Source: Cryptomeria japonica
Taxonomy: Eukaryota; Streptophyta; Pinopsida; Cupressales; Cupressaceae
Direction: 5' to 3'
NCBI RefSeq assembly: GCF_030272615.1
Contig: NC_081414.1
Location: 312,251,664-312,315,663 of the forward strand
Length of the DNA: 64,000 nt
Of this stretch, positions 12,501 to 24,729 are shown piece after piece. The position numbers and the translations under genes were made by a program. The notes beneath the pieces were generated by a model. The model worked only from the letters and a program-made list of their open reading frames with translations. It was not told the DNA's origin and searched no databases. Position 1 is the stretch's first letter. Every line of letters begins with the position of its first letter.

Positions 12501-13857
12501 TTTGTTTCCTTTCATAAAGGGGTGTACAAGAGTCATATTATTATTCAAAGAAAGTAAACATTACAATTTTAAGAAAGGGACAAATCTATTAACCAACAAG
12601 TAGACTAAGCTATAACGAAGAGAACTATTGTTGTACAAAAGAGATAGATGGCTTAGGGAGAGGCACCACATCCTTCCCCCCTTGGCCTCGACTTACTCTT
12701 GGAAGTCGTAAGGGTTAAGTTGAAAACACACACCCAGTAATCAAAAACTTTTGAACATGGGAAAATTAAAATCTTTCTTTTATTACATTTACCAATGAAA
12801 CCCCTAATCTTTCTCTTTTAAGGATTCAATCATCAATACAACATCTCAGTTCCGACATTTTCTAGTTTCAAAATAGGGAAATGACAACAAAAGTTTCTTA
12901 TTATGCTTCATTCATCAAAGATAAAAACATTACACAATAGATAAAACAAGTCACAAAACTTCTACTAATTACAAAAAACATGCTAAATCATTAAAATGTT
13001 TTTAACAAAGCTTCATTTAATCACATTTTGCAAGACAAAATCATAATTTTTGACCTCGAGTTATCACTTATAAGCAATCATTACAATAATTTACATTATT
13101 GAAAAATAACAACATTCAATTAGCATCTAGTTATATAAATTTAAAGAGGTAGTCATACAATTTGCACAACCCTTTTACACATAGGCATACCCTAAATCTA
13201 TTGAAGAAATCATGTCATGAATCTTGCTATCCTTGCAATCATTCATTCAGATTATCCAAGGCACTCCTATTTATTAATTACACATAATATGTATACATAA
13301 GCACTCATTGAAGACAAGAATTAGCAATTCATTTTCCGTTCAATAGTTTCATATATCAGAATCTCCTCAAATTCAGATGCACTTCTAACTAGTATTTCAC
13401 AAAATCCATGAGGTCATCATTACATTTCATCCCATTAACATATTTATCTACCCAATTAATTCCATCATCATCTAACTACTTGCCAAGTCTAGTGCACATC
13501 TTCATGGTGTTCTCCCTTGTACATACTATTAGAGGTTCGAAGAGAACATGACAAAGACTACTCATATCACAAAATGAGGGCCCACAATACTCAACATTCA
13601 AAATGACCACTGGGGACAACAATTAACAACCAAAGAAAAATAGAGGAAGAAAGAATCCAAAAGAGAAGATTATCAAATCAAATATTGACATTGGAACAAG
13701 AATTTTCAAAACATTTCATTTCATAATCATCTTAATCATGATCTAATGTTCATTAAAATTACAATCAATTGATCAAGTTACCAAGATTCAACAATGTTCA
13801 AACATCAAACTTCATAAACAAAATATTAAATAGCACTAGAAGTAGAGTTTGATGACT
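12501..13857. other. Gene-free AT-rich stretch beside the hAT remnant
   Basis: No supported gene or clear repeat pair is seen. The right part is 3' flank of the hAT pseudogene, whose stop codon is at 13858-13860 on the minus strand. I could not see a convincing hAT terminal inverted repeat here. Confidence 0.35.
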
Positions 13858-13900
13858 TTAATCATCCCCAAGCTCCTCACCAAACTCCTCAATGTCCTCA
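13858..13900 (-). pseudogene. C-terminal tail of hAT transposase, separated by element D
   Basis: Minus-strand codons read a short acidic tail (EDIEEFGEELGDD) ending in TAA at 13858-13860. Joining them to the hAT reading frame at 35503 across D, and counting the 5-base target duplication once, keeps the frame open with no break. These bases are therefore the last codons of the gene at 35498-37483, displaced 21.6 kb by the nested insertion. Confidence 0.8.
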
Positions 13901-14616
13901 TGAAATATCCCCTATGGATATTTTCTCCAGCTTTTACCAAATGCTCCACAGTAATTTAGACAAACAATTTGCGTGAACTGATTCTATTCATCCAATATAT
14001 TTGTAAACAAAATATAATGTAAAATCGTACAATCACTGGCTAGAATAAAGACCAGAAATAAAATATATTGTCATCAAAATAGATAAATATTTACAACCTT
14101 CAGTAGAAAACAAAATTAACTTTCCAATCGTAGCCACATAACTTACAAAAATATTGGATGTACTGAAAACTTCCCAATCATAGATACAAGATGTACAGAA
14201 GTATTGGAAATCGACATACCAACATTAGATATGTCTGATATCTTCAACAAACACTACCTAGAGTAGATCTTTCTCCACCATAGATAATTTTCTTCAAGAG
14301 GGATTTCGTCCTTAGGAGGGTTGATATGGACCAAGTCCAAATCTCCATAACCTCACAAGGTTACAACCAAGAAATGAATAAACCCAACCTTGCTTCAAAT
14401 GTATTCTCTTAGCTCTTTTATAACTTTTTGAATGTCCCTTGGCTTTCCATTTTCTTTTTTCTTTTCATTTTCTTTTCTATTATCACTTAATAATATTATC
14501 CTTATGATGAAATTTTAAAAAAGAATAATATTAAATAATTACACTAGTGAATTATTAAATAATTAAACATGCTTTTAATTATTTAATTATGTCTTAAGCC
14601 AAAAGGGGACATTACA
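13901..14616 (-). repeat. 3' LTR of element D
   Basis: This is the left copy. In plus-strand reading it starts TGAAATATCCCC and ends GGGGACATTACA. It aligns with 34839-35497 along its length, with many substitutions and indels (716 versus 659 bases), which indicates an old insertion. A TATA-like TTATAAAA (minus strand) lies at 14417-14424. Confidence 0.9.
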
Positions 14617-14636
14617 AGTCCTCCCATCCAAAATTC
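14617..14636 (-). other. Polypurine tract of element D
   Basis: On the minus strand the bases just before the 3' LTR are purine-rich (GGATGGGAGGACT), as expected for the plus-strand primer. Confidence 0.6.
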
Positions 14637-14830
14637 CTCGTCCTTAAGAAATTAGCACCGGGATCCCAAACTAATCTTGGAGGCTACTATGATCTTCTAT
14701 TAGGAACACTACATACTATTGCCACCTCTTTATTTCTCCCCAAAAATATTATGATGATTATCTATAATAGATCCGTAGACTTGTCTTCAACAACTGATGA
14801 GTCCAATGTGATCCCAAGATTCCAACATAG

Positions 14831-16216
14831 TCATAGGAAAGAGCCACCATGTTGACGTTGTGCTACTTTTATTAAAATAAATTGACTCGTGTCGTCAATC
14901 TGTATCATCAACTCCCAAGATTCCAAGAAGTGCTCATCATCATAACCCAAACTAAAATATTGAAAGAAACTAAATTCAATATTAGGAAACAAATAGTGCA
15001 CCAACATATCAAAGGAGTCTATGTCATCATCAAAATTGAAACCAACCAATGTAGGAATGGTGTTTGGTATAATTCTCACCACTATCTACATTAAAACTTG
15101 TGAGAAAACATCATTAATCTTCCAAACAAAACTTGATTTTTAATAAAAGGGAAATATACTTATTTGCATATCATGGATTGCAATTCTATGAAGAACTATG
15201 GGAATAGCAACATTAATAGAATTAATCTCACAACTCCTATGCTGTCTCAACACTAACTTATTGTTTTTGAATTCATCTTCATCACTAGAATTGAATGGAA
15301 CTCCAAAATCCAGCTCAAAAAGTGGATTGTCATGAATCACATCATCATCAAATTCAAACAAAGGATTATCAATCATTTCAAACCATTGTTCTTGTTGATC
15401 CAAATTTCTAATTTTTGAGTTTGGGCAATGCTAGTCTGAACAAAAAGTTTCACATATGTTGTCAAGCTCTTCAATTGTCTCCCGGACCTCTTCGGCCCCT
15501 CCCTTATTCTTTTTCTCCCAAAGTTGTTTAGTAGCAATAAATTGATTTTTTGTTTCTTCTAGGGTCCTTTGAGTAATCTTCAACTTCTTCTGAATTTCCT
15601 TGTATAAATTTGTGGCCTCTTTTGCAACCTTAGTAGCCATATCTCTATCATGAATTACATGCAAGAAAGCCACCTTGATTTCTTCCATATTATTCTTAAT
15701 TGAACGTAAATAAGGAAAAGAGATAACCTTATTTTCATCTCTTGATATGTTATGAATTAAATTTTTCACATACCTATATGTGTCATCCACTGAAGATAAA
15801 ATTTGTACTTCTTGTTTAGTTGATACCAAGATATGTCTTTCCCAATCTTGATCACCCAAGGATGATGAATTGCTATCATGCTGCATGAGGAAATTAAAAT
15901 TCTTCTCAACCATAGAGTTGTCCCCAATTGGATGTGTTTCTTCCTTTATCTTTGCAACAAGAAGTTGAGAACCTAAAACATTAGAGACACTAGGACTTTA
16001 CTCTAAATCAGATGCAAGCAAGGGAAAATCAAATTTGCACTCAATAGAATCAACACTGGCAATATTAGTCCTACTACATGAATCATGAGGAAAATTAATT
16101 TCTTTTTGCATAGTTAAAGACTTGATTTGGAAATCAAACCAGAAACCTCCTATGTCATTGAAATGAAAGGATGAATCACTAGCATCTTCATTTCTAACCT
16201 CGGGCAGTGCATTCAC
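14831..16216 (-). pseudogene. Acidic and coiled-coil ORF block of element D
   Basis: Minus-strand frames at 15998-16216, 15431-15913, 15140-15403 and 14831-15082 follow one another downstream of the PDS5 segment and appear to be pieces of one decayed ORF. The 15431-15913 piece (160 residues) is rich in K, E, Q and N with heptad-like leucines, so it is probably a coiled coil. The 15140 piece is acidic, with a repeated DNPLFE motif (DNPLFEFDDDVIHDNPLFE). The 14831 piece ends in KVAQRQHGGSFL. I do not recognise the function. Whether the PDS5 segment was once fused in frame to this block cannot be settled by eye. Confidence 0.45.
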
Positions 16217-16410
16217 TATTTTTGAATTTGTATCAACTTCTCCCAGGCAATCAAAACTGCTAGTTTGACCACTTCATTGCTTTCATTTTCAACTTGTATC
16301 GATGCATGAACATCAAAAGGAAATTTTTGAAGAAGAGATGAACTTTCATCTTTAGGAAAGATATTTTCTTTTTTCTCTGAATTGAATCTCCCATCTTCTA
16401 TTTTTTGCTC

Positions 16411-17094
16411 TTATTTTTTAAAAATAGGATTCAATTTTGCCTCACAAGAATTGAACACACCTTGGACTAATTCACCTGCAGTGGAAGAGACAACCCACTC
16501 ATTTTTAAGAATAACCATTAGCATGGATAATAGGGGCTGGGATATAACATCACTCTCATTTATGCATGAGACCATAATGGTCTTCATAGCTGCAATAATT
16601 TATTTTTCATGTCTTCCATTGGTTGTAACCAAGAAATGATGAAACATATCATAGATCAAATCATGCATTTCCAAATCTATTAAAATATTGTTAATTTTGA
16701 TTCTTACAAATATTTTTAGTTTATCAATTCTTCTTGAATAGTGAATATTTTTGAAATCATCAAGATCTTGAAAACTATCTACAATCAAGTGCAATACCTC
16801 CTTCATTGTCTCATCATCCTACGAAATTTGAGGTGCTAGAATCCTCATGATTTCAATCAAACAAATAGCAACCATAATTCTTATATCATCATCTAAATGG
16901 CTCAACCATTTGGGCTGACTTAAAAAAGTCATTGTTGGAACAAGAGCTTTTTCCAACTGATTTGAAGGTGATTGTCCCACTAAGCCTAAATATCCTTCCA
17001 ATTGATTCAAAGTAATGAAAACATCTTCAAATTTAGTTTTTATACTGTGTTTGGTACTATCATCTCTTAAATCCTTTACTAATATCAAAGCCAT
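16411..17094 (-). pseudogene. PDS5-like cohesin regulator fragment captured by element D
   Basis: One minus-strand frame of 228 codons, with only two internal stops (16816-16818 and 16600-16602), matches the N-terminal HEAT-repeat region of plant PDS5. PDS5 regulates cohesin, binding it on chromatin to control sister-chromatid cohesion. Matching landmarks, in order, are a SPSxQLEKAL..TM segment, ICLIEIMRILAP, DDETMKEVLHLIVDSF, a basic RR..K stretch, ILIDLEMHDLIYDMFHHFL, AAMKTIMV, then GELVQGVF..CEAKL. The order and spacing are those of the family as I remember it. No intron-like break is visible, which suggests capture from an mRNA copy. Only this part of the protein (PDS5 proteins are many hundreds of residues long) is present. 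It lies inside D with both LTRs and target duplication intact, so it travelled with, or was captured by, D. Confidence 0.8.
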
Positions 17095-19284
17095 ACTCCA
17101 ATTTGGAAATCGGAAACTTTAAATTTTCCCCAACAGGCTAGCAAAAACTTGGCTCTATGGAATCCCTACTAGGTTTTACCAATTTTACCAAATTTCTCTC
17201 TTCTCCTTCTAAAAATTTGATCAAACAGTTTGCTTGAATAAATGGGTTAGAGTAGAGGTAATAACCTTGCACAAGTTCCTCTTCTAGAAATGTATGAACA
17301 TAGATAAATAGACCATTACACAAGCAGATTGACCTTTAAGAGCATCTCATTAATGAAATATGTATCAAAGAACAAAGTTCTTATTACAAAGTAGTTTCAA
17401 TATGAGAACACCATAGGATGTTGTGCAATGTGAGATCTTTATGTTTATAATTTGGTATTTCAGTTTACATGGTTCAAATCTTCTGTTAATCTGAGTCTTA
17501 GGAATAGTTATATTCCAAATTTATGCATAGGTTACATCAAGATAAAATTAAAATGGGACTGGGTATTCACTATCATAACTGAGATAAACAAATTATCAAA
17601 CTCTTCAAGGAAGATTGCAGCTACAAAACTTAGCTTAATTCTATGCCACAAATTTACAAGTGATAATATATAAATATTGAGAGTCAATACCAAATAAGAG
17701 ACTATCACACCTGATACCTAATTCTCATGGTATCTACAGAGAATCGATGCCTCTTGCCTTTGTATATTTATCGTCCTTTACTATATATTGACAATGGTTG
17801 CATCTGACTGTCAAAAATGTCACCAAGAGCTCTAATCCAATGATTCCCACAACTATCGATCTCTAGATAATTTCTATGCTTGGAAACAATGAATTCCAAC
17901 ACCTATATGAAGGCCCATGCTCTAATGGGAAATCACAACTTCAACGGTTGATGCAATTCAAGGAGCCACACCAAGGAGTCTCACCAAGATTTGATGAAGC
18001 TGCTCAATCTTCATTCATCTTGTCAACAGAGTCAAACCAAACCCAAGAGAAACTCACGAAGAAACAATAAAGCATCCTTCACTAGTTCTGAATCCAAATT
18101 TCATTACAAACACCAAGCTACATGACATGCATTTAGTCAAACACTTGTATGTATGCAATATTCACTCTATATCATTTATTCCATCTAAGCATATAGAGAA
18201 GTAGGAATGATGATTTTGAGTAGCATCGAACAACATCAATCCTTAGATCATTAACAAAGCTGCTTATTGATACAAGCAATTTTAGCAATTCGACATCCTT
18301 GAGAAGACCTTCAACATTTTGAGAGAGATACATATGACTCATAGATGTAATAAGACAAAACAATGAAATGAACATTTAATATATTTAGATGGCCTCTTCT
18401 CACAATTCACTGTCCCTTCATTTCTAAGATCTAACTATACACTAGTGATAAAGGAAGTTGCAGCAGACGAAATAATCAATTCTCAACATGGAAGCCAACT
18501 CGAGATTATGCTCGAGCCATGGGCATAGTAGACCTCCATGATTAGCAATAGGTTTCACCAATACTCCTTCAAGATAGCTTCAATTCCTTAGTAATGAAGA
18601 CTTGTGATTTCAAAAGAGACCATCGAGCCAATAAGTTTTCCCAATGCTAGAAATATTTATGCCATATTCGTGAGCTTCAAAATTATGCTCAACGGATGAC
18701 GTATCTATCTCCCATAATAGTCTGTACAATACTCTCCTTGCGATAAGAAGACTCCCCATGCCAACTTTACCAATACTCACAAGAATTCCATGATAAATTT
18801 CCAGAGAAAGAAGATGGACATTGTTCACGATTAGGATATGAAGATCCTTATTAAAAAGAATCACTCCATCTTCCCACACCAAGAGGAAACAGAATTGTGC
18901 TCAAAGACAAAGTGATTCTTTATTAATGATTTTTCTCATGTAGAGACCTGTGCTAGAATCAATATTTATCCTTGATAGTATATTCACCCAAATATTTTAG
19001 GTTCCAAGTGCGCAAGGTGTCAAAGAAAACACCCACAGATATGCCATGCCACCAACTAGTTATAATTGTGTGAATGGATACAACACTTGTAATTAACAAC
19101 TCATGAGTTCAAAGAATGTTAAAAAATCCCACAACACATCAACAATAAATTCTTCTCGACATCTTATTTTTCCACAGCAAATACACAACAATAGTGTGAC
19201 ATCATACCCAAAAATACTTCTTAAATCACTACCATATTTTTGCGCAAGAAAAGCGACCATGAAGCAACCGTGCCAATCAAGGAA
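17095..19284 (-). other. Unassigned 5' internal region of element D
   Basis: Between the PDS5 segment and solo LTR B the minus strand has only short frames, for example 17138-17323, 18172-18375 and 18610-18882 (91 codons, with NNVHLLSLEIYHGILVSIGK). None matches a family I recognise. They could be further captured or leader sequence of D. Confidence 0.4.
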
Positions 19285-19289
19285 TTAAT

Positions 19290-20711
19290 TGTTGGCATTA
19301 TGTGAACCAGTATGAGGACATGATGATATTGTATGTTGTCATTGATGTCAATATGCTGAAGAAGAGAGAACCAATATGTTACCAAGAATCAATATAACAT
19401 TGTGAACTGGTATATGTGCCAAAGTGAAGCGGTGTGTTTGTTCAAGGTGAACCGGCATGAGGTTATGGGAACCGGTACATGGAAGCTTTGTATGACTACT
19501 GGACTTCAAGCCCGTGTGACTCAATCGGTGACTCTGTGTGATGAGTTAGCATTATAGAAAAGAATAGATCGTGTTGCCACGTCAACCTTGTGCACATGAA
19601 GGATCTTGCATGAAGGAGATTGTTCCTATCTACCTCGAGAATGTGTGAAGTCTGTAAACGGTGAAAACATGTGATGGGTTATCAAGCCGCCATGAAAGTG
19701 GTGGAAAATGAATGATGGAGAACACCTTGAGATTGGTTCAAGACTATTGCATTTAATGCAATATGCTCAACGATTAGGATTGAACAGTTTGAATTTCTTA
19801 ACCTAACACGTTTAGGGTTTAGGGTTTATGCTACTGACCTATCTGTTTCCTATAAGGTCGATGTTGTGTTTCTTTATGAGGTTGTTGGAAAAATTTGTGT
19901 GTGTGTATCCAACTGAAGGGATATGTGATTCTTTCCTGACCAGAGGAGAGAAGTGATACCTACAGAGTGTAAGTGCAGAAGGTGAAGAGGAGCTAAAGCA
20001 GATATGCATTGGCATTGAGTGTTGTTACCAGATCATTGTAATACCTATTGATCTCTAACCACTTCAACAGTTGGGAAATCCCTTAACAAGGTAGCTTTAA
20101 CTGTCTTACTATAAATCCTTTAACAGGGTGACTCAAAACCATTGAGTTCTTGAAATCCTCTAACAAGGTAACCTTTAACAAGGTTTAACCCTTAACCGGG
20201 TGATCCCTAACAGGATCGGTTCCTAACAGAACCTATTGTATCAATCTTTAACCGGACAAGGCTCCTAACATAGCAGACTTCTAAAGAGTTCAAAAACAGC
20301 TTGTGGGTATTCATCCCCATCGTGGTTTTTCCTAGTTGGATTTCCACGTGAAAAAATCTGTGTCATGTGTGGTGTTATTCATGTGATGGTTTAAGTGATT
20401 TGTGTCTGAAGGTAAATCATGTTGATCTAGTTGTTTATATATCTTTGATGATAGATTACCTATTCATGCACTAGGGTGAAATGGAAATGAAGTATTAGAT
20501 TGTATGAAAAGATAAGTGTCAACCAGTTTAAGCTTGTCTCAGTTATTCTGGGTTTTGCTGGTTGTACTCTGTTTAAGACCGGTGTTACTGTTTGTCTACT
20601 TAAGCATAGTGTCTGCTGACAAACTGGTTTAGAATTGTGTTTTTGTCTATATTCATTCACCCCCCCCTCTCACTACCGGTTTCATACTATCCATTCATCA
20701 TTGAGTTATCA
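19290..20711 (+). repeat. Solo LTR B (copia type)
   Basis: A single LTR of 1422 bases starts TGTTGGCATTATG and ends GAGTTATCA, flanked by the perfect target duplication TTAAT (19285-19289 and 20712-20716). It contains the U3 motif TTGTCATTGATGTCAA (about 19337-19352), a series of about nine TAACARGGT-like repeats (20081-20275) and a U5 motif ATTCACCCCCCCCTCTCACT near its end. It is the product of LTR-LTR recombination of a copia-type element inserted into D. Confidence 0.9.
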
Positions 20712-20818
20712 TTAATGACCTCAAGAGAACCCACAAATAAATGAAACTATGACTGCTTCAACACATGTATGAAGAGACGATAATTTTAAGACTTCTTATT
20801 CACATTGTGCAATCATGA

Positions 20819-22347
20819 TGCAGAGTAGGGGTAATTTCCCTTCAAATAGATCACAAATTGTTCAAGTTCACAATTATGGGGTTTGGTTTGATGGTTTATC
20901 ATAAACTCTTCAAAACTCCCTTTGGGTATACTAGACCAAGCCTATCTTCCCATATCTTTTAGAAAAGGATTCAACTCAATCCTAACAAAAAATTCAGACC
21001 TCTCAAGTGAATTATAATAACAAGGTGGACTCAATGATTTACTGGTTCAAAACCTTGGGCATGACACAATGATGAACACTCTTCACTAGGTCTAAATCCT
21101 TGTAGCCCTCCCAAACATGTTTTCGGGGCATAAATTTCTATACGAACAACTTCAGACATAAATGAAAATAATTTTGAGTATCCATTTGGCCATTTTACAA
21201 CATATCCAATTTATGGCTAGGGTTACTTTGGAACACATGGCTCAATAATTGACTGGTAATTCTATCCCAAGGCCTAATTAGAGCAGCAACACGTGTATTT
21301 TGGCCATAACCTTCAAATAATAATTGATCTCCTAGAAAGGAAACTTGATTAAAATACCCATTTAGGATTTATACAACATATGTATAAATGGGATAGGGTT
21401 TCTTTGGAAATTATGCCTCAAAAATGGATTGTCCTAGTCCAAAATAGCCCTAATTAGGCCACTTTTACAAAGCAAGTGGCTTAATACCAACTCTCAATCA
21501 TCAACTCTAGGGAACTAAAAATTTTACAAAAGGTATGAACCAACAATTTCCATCCCCTGGAACACTCCAAAATTGACCATTCAACCAAACCCTTCTTCTA
21601 CTAATGCAAAACAAGCCTAATACATAGGGATATTAGGCTAGGACATCACCAAAATTGACCCCAACGCCTTCCCCTACCCCTGAAACCTTATGGAACTCAA
21701 AATTAATGCAAAATTATTCCATTTCACCAATTTGTATAATTTTCCATCAGTGGAATGGCCCTATTTCATGATTTTTCCTCTCCAAACCCTAAAACTAGGG
21801 TTTTTGGACCATTTTTAGAAAAAAAAAGAAGCTTGTAGAATGCAAAATACCCAATGAAAAATGATTATACTTGGACCAAATTAAAGTAGATTCAGCCCTC
21901 TTTCAGATTCACCTAGTTTCAAAGCATAATCCTACTATAAAAGAACATACAAGCTGCTACAACAAAGACCAAACTATTAAAATGCAGGAAACAAGGCAAA
22001 ATTTTATTGCTTATCACTCCAAAATGACACCAACCAACCTTTGGTAGATGAATAAAAGGTATTTATATATTTTTACACAATTTATAATAGTTACAAACCA
22101 AATTTTGAATTGTAACCAACAAAAACATGATTATGTTCATAATGGCAACATTTACAACAAAAAGTTGCATGACAACTTTTCACTTTTTGAGCAAATTTTG
22201 CCAAATGACTCCCTAAGACTACTAATTGAGACAAATCAATTAAAAATGGCCTAAAAGGCCTTATTATGTGATCAAAAAATGAACACAAATTATTTTTCAC
22301 AAAATGGCCTCCTTGAGGCATGAATTTCACTAGGTGCTCCTGCACCA
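20819..22347 (-). repeat. 3' LTR of element E
   Basis: This is the left copy. It matches 32851-34381 throughout, for example in the GGGGTTTGGTTTGATGGTTT segment, with moderate divergence. On the minus strand it starts TGGTGCAGGAGCACC after a purine-rich CCCCAGGAGTA. The short frames inside it are not genes. Confidence 0.85.
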
Positions 22348-23072
22348 TACTCCTGGGGTAAAAAAAAATATTAAGTCCCTTGAGAATTGTATTGTAGCTT
22401 GTCCACACCATCTCTTTGATTTTCCAAAGCCCTTCCATCTGGTACTCCTTTCCTATGAGTCAATAATTGGAAACATGAACCAAATTTTCCCTTTGACTAG
22501 TTCCTTCCTTGAGAATATTTTCCTCCACTGAATAGATGTTGTCTAACTGTCTTTTCATTTGGAAATGTTACTAACCCTGTATTCATACCTACAAACATAC
22601 CCTTTCTATTCTTGTCTTGGACTATCCTCCTCTTTACCATTGATATACGCTTAAACGCACCTTTTTGGCCTTGCCATTCACTATTACTCACTTCACCTTT
22701 TTCCTTCATCTCTCCCTTCAAATTCTTTGCCCCTAGAACCTCTATGTTATTAGGTTTACAAACCTCTATACTGACATAATTGGACTACCCACTAACCTCT
22801 TTTTAAATCAAGGGACAAAGCACCTTTCCCACCATGATCTCAACATTCTTCTCTACCCAATCTTTCATTCCCACAATTAATTAATCTTTGACCTTTTCTT
22901 TATCAGGTTTTGACACCAATTCATCATCTTTTCTCATCAAAATTGACTCATTTTCCAAACTCACCGTCTTAGCATCTCCAAGCCTTGAAGTGGCTGCAAC
23001 CTCCTCATGTTTTCAGTCCTCAAAATTCACAAACTCCTTCTTACCCAACATAATCACCTTAGTTGACTTGGT
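22348..23072 (-). other. Spacer between protease and 3' LTR of element E
   Basis: It contains only short minus-strand frames (such as 22497-22721, basic, unrecognised). This is where RT, RNase H and integrase would be expected in a full Ty3 element; none is found. Confidence 0.5.
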
Positions 23073-23559
23073 CTAGTCCTTAACATCTTCATGTAATGGT
23101 GTTAAAGTGAAGGTGTTTCCATCCTTTTCAATAGTATAAGTATTGTGTCTACCATCATATATGGCATGTCTATCAAACTCCCATGGTATTCCAAGTAACA
23201 AGTGGAAACAATCCATAAGAAACACATCACAAAGTAATTTCTCCTTATATCCACCAATGTTAAACTCAACCCAAGCTTTCTCATTCACCAAAATAGATTG
23301 ACTTTCATTCAACCAAGACACTTTGTAAGGTGTTTCATGAGGCATCTTTTCCAACTTAAGTTTATCAACCATTTCAATAGACACCAGGTTATTAGTACTT
23401 CCAAAGTCTATTAAAAATTTACATACCTTTCATTTTCATTTGCAGGTGGTCTTGAATAGTGTTCTCCTTTGTGTCGATTCTTTCTCCTTGGATGCTTTGA
23501 GGAGTGTTCTTCTTACCAATAATGATTCTCCCACATCAGGATCAACAATCTAATTAGGA
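23073..23559 (-). pseudogene. Retroviral-type aspartic protease of element E
   Basis: The minus-strand frame carries the Ty3-type protease fold: an upstream LLVRRTL segment, the active-site region LIDFGSTNNLVS (normally D-S/T-G, here D-F-G), WLNESQSILVNE, a C-D-V-F-L-M-D-C segment, then HLLLGIPWEFDRHAIYDGR. It ends near 23073. The enzyme would process the Gag polyprotein. The D-F-G change and a frame change just upstream of the active site make activity unlikely. The upstream gag lies on the other side of insertion C. Confidence 0.8.
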
Positions 23560-23564
23560 GAATG

Positions 23565-24703
23565 TGTTGGCAAGAGACACTATACTGGTAGAGATTTTTT
23601 CTTGAAGATTGTTCTAAGGTTATCATTGATGGAAACTCACATTAGAGATTACATCCAATATATGTAGATTTGTTCTACTGGAAGTTTGATATTCATTTAT
23701 GCTTAAGTCTGGAAGGTGGAATACAGAGTATGGGTACATTGCGTAGATCTCCATTTTGGTTGCTTAGTTCTGGTTGTGGTGAAAGAGTTATTTGAATAGA
23801 TGTTTGAGATAGCTTATTTCACAATCCTAGCCTCTGGTATTTATTCTTTTGCAAGATTGAAGATCCGGTAATTCAAGAAGAACAAAGTTATTTTGGTGTA
23901 ACATGTTGTGTGGAATCTTTGGGATTTGGGTGATTGGTTTTGAGTTTAAGGTGGTTGAGCCAACAAGTGGGAAGATTATTATCAATTTTTGTAGGTCCTC
24001 ATATGGATTGGTAATCAGATTGAGATGACCTATGGTTACATGTTTCATGTTGCATGTTATGTGGTTTTTGGAGCCAACATGGAAATTGATTTAATTTGTT
24101 GATACAGATATATAAGACTGATTCATTTGAGAATTTTGTTGTGTTGGGATGAGATGTGAGTGTGCAAATATTGTATGAGCAATTGTGCAAAGTTTTGTGT
24201 GTGTGATTGAAGGTTTTTGTGCTCTGGTACCTGACAGAGCAATAGAATAGAGCAAAGAGACAGATTAGTGGAAGAAGACCTTTTGTGCTTAACTAGAACT
24301 ACAATTTGGCATGTGTAGATGCTATTCTAATTTGTGTCATTCTTGTTATCATTTTTAATCACTTGTAAGGAAATGAGCCTTCCTGCAAGTTGTAGCCCTC
24401 TTTTGTAATTGAGCAATGAGCTCTAGGCAGCATGCCTGAATGCATGTGCATTCCTCTCTTGTAAAATTATCATACTCCTGATCACAATATTATAATATTG
24501 TGTGTCTCAATCCCACCATGGTTTTTCCCTTTCCGGGTTTCCATGTAAAAATTATGGTATTATGGTTTTGTTCTTGTTTGCATTTTGTTTTTGCACTTTG
24601 CTTTTATTCATTTGTATTTGGTAGTTTAAGAATCAGTTTAATAAAGTTGTTAATTGTAGAACATTGATTCACCCCTCCCTCTTAGTATTCATTGATTCCA
24701 ACA
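23565..24703 (+). repeat. 5' LTR of element C
   Basis: It starts TGTTGGCAAGAG and ends GATTCCAACA (1139 bases). The U5 part has TCCCACCATGGTTTTTCCC and GATTCACCCCTCCCTCTTAG. It preserves the empty site of the solo LTR that lies in the 3' copy (GAGATAGCTTATTTCAC, about 23806-23822). Confidence 0.9.
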
Positions 24704-24705
24704 AC

Positions 24706-24718
24706 TGGTATCAGATCC
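24706..24718 (+). other. Primer binding site of element C
   Basis: TGGTATCAGATCC begins two bases after the 5' LTR. It is complementary to the 3' end of initiator tRNA-Met, the usual primer for copia elements. Confidence 0.85.
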
Positions 24719-24729
24719 TAGTTCCTCTG

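Noticed and set aside
22091-22438. 115-codon minus-strand ORF
   Set aside because: Lies mostly in the 3' LTR of E and is partly repeated in the other LTR (34125-34364); a chance frame in non-coding LTR sequence.
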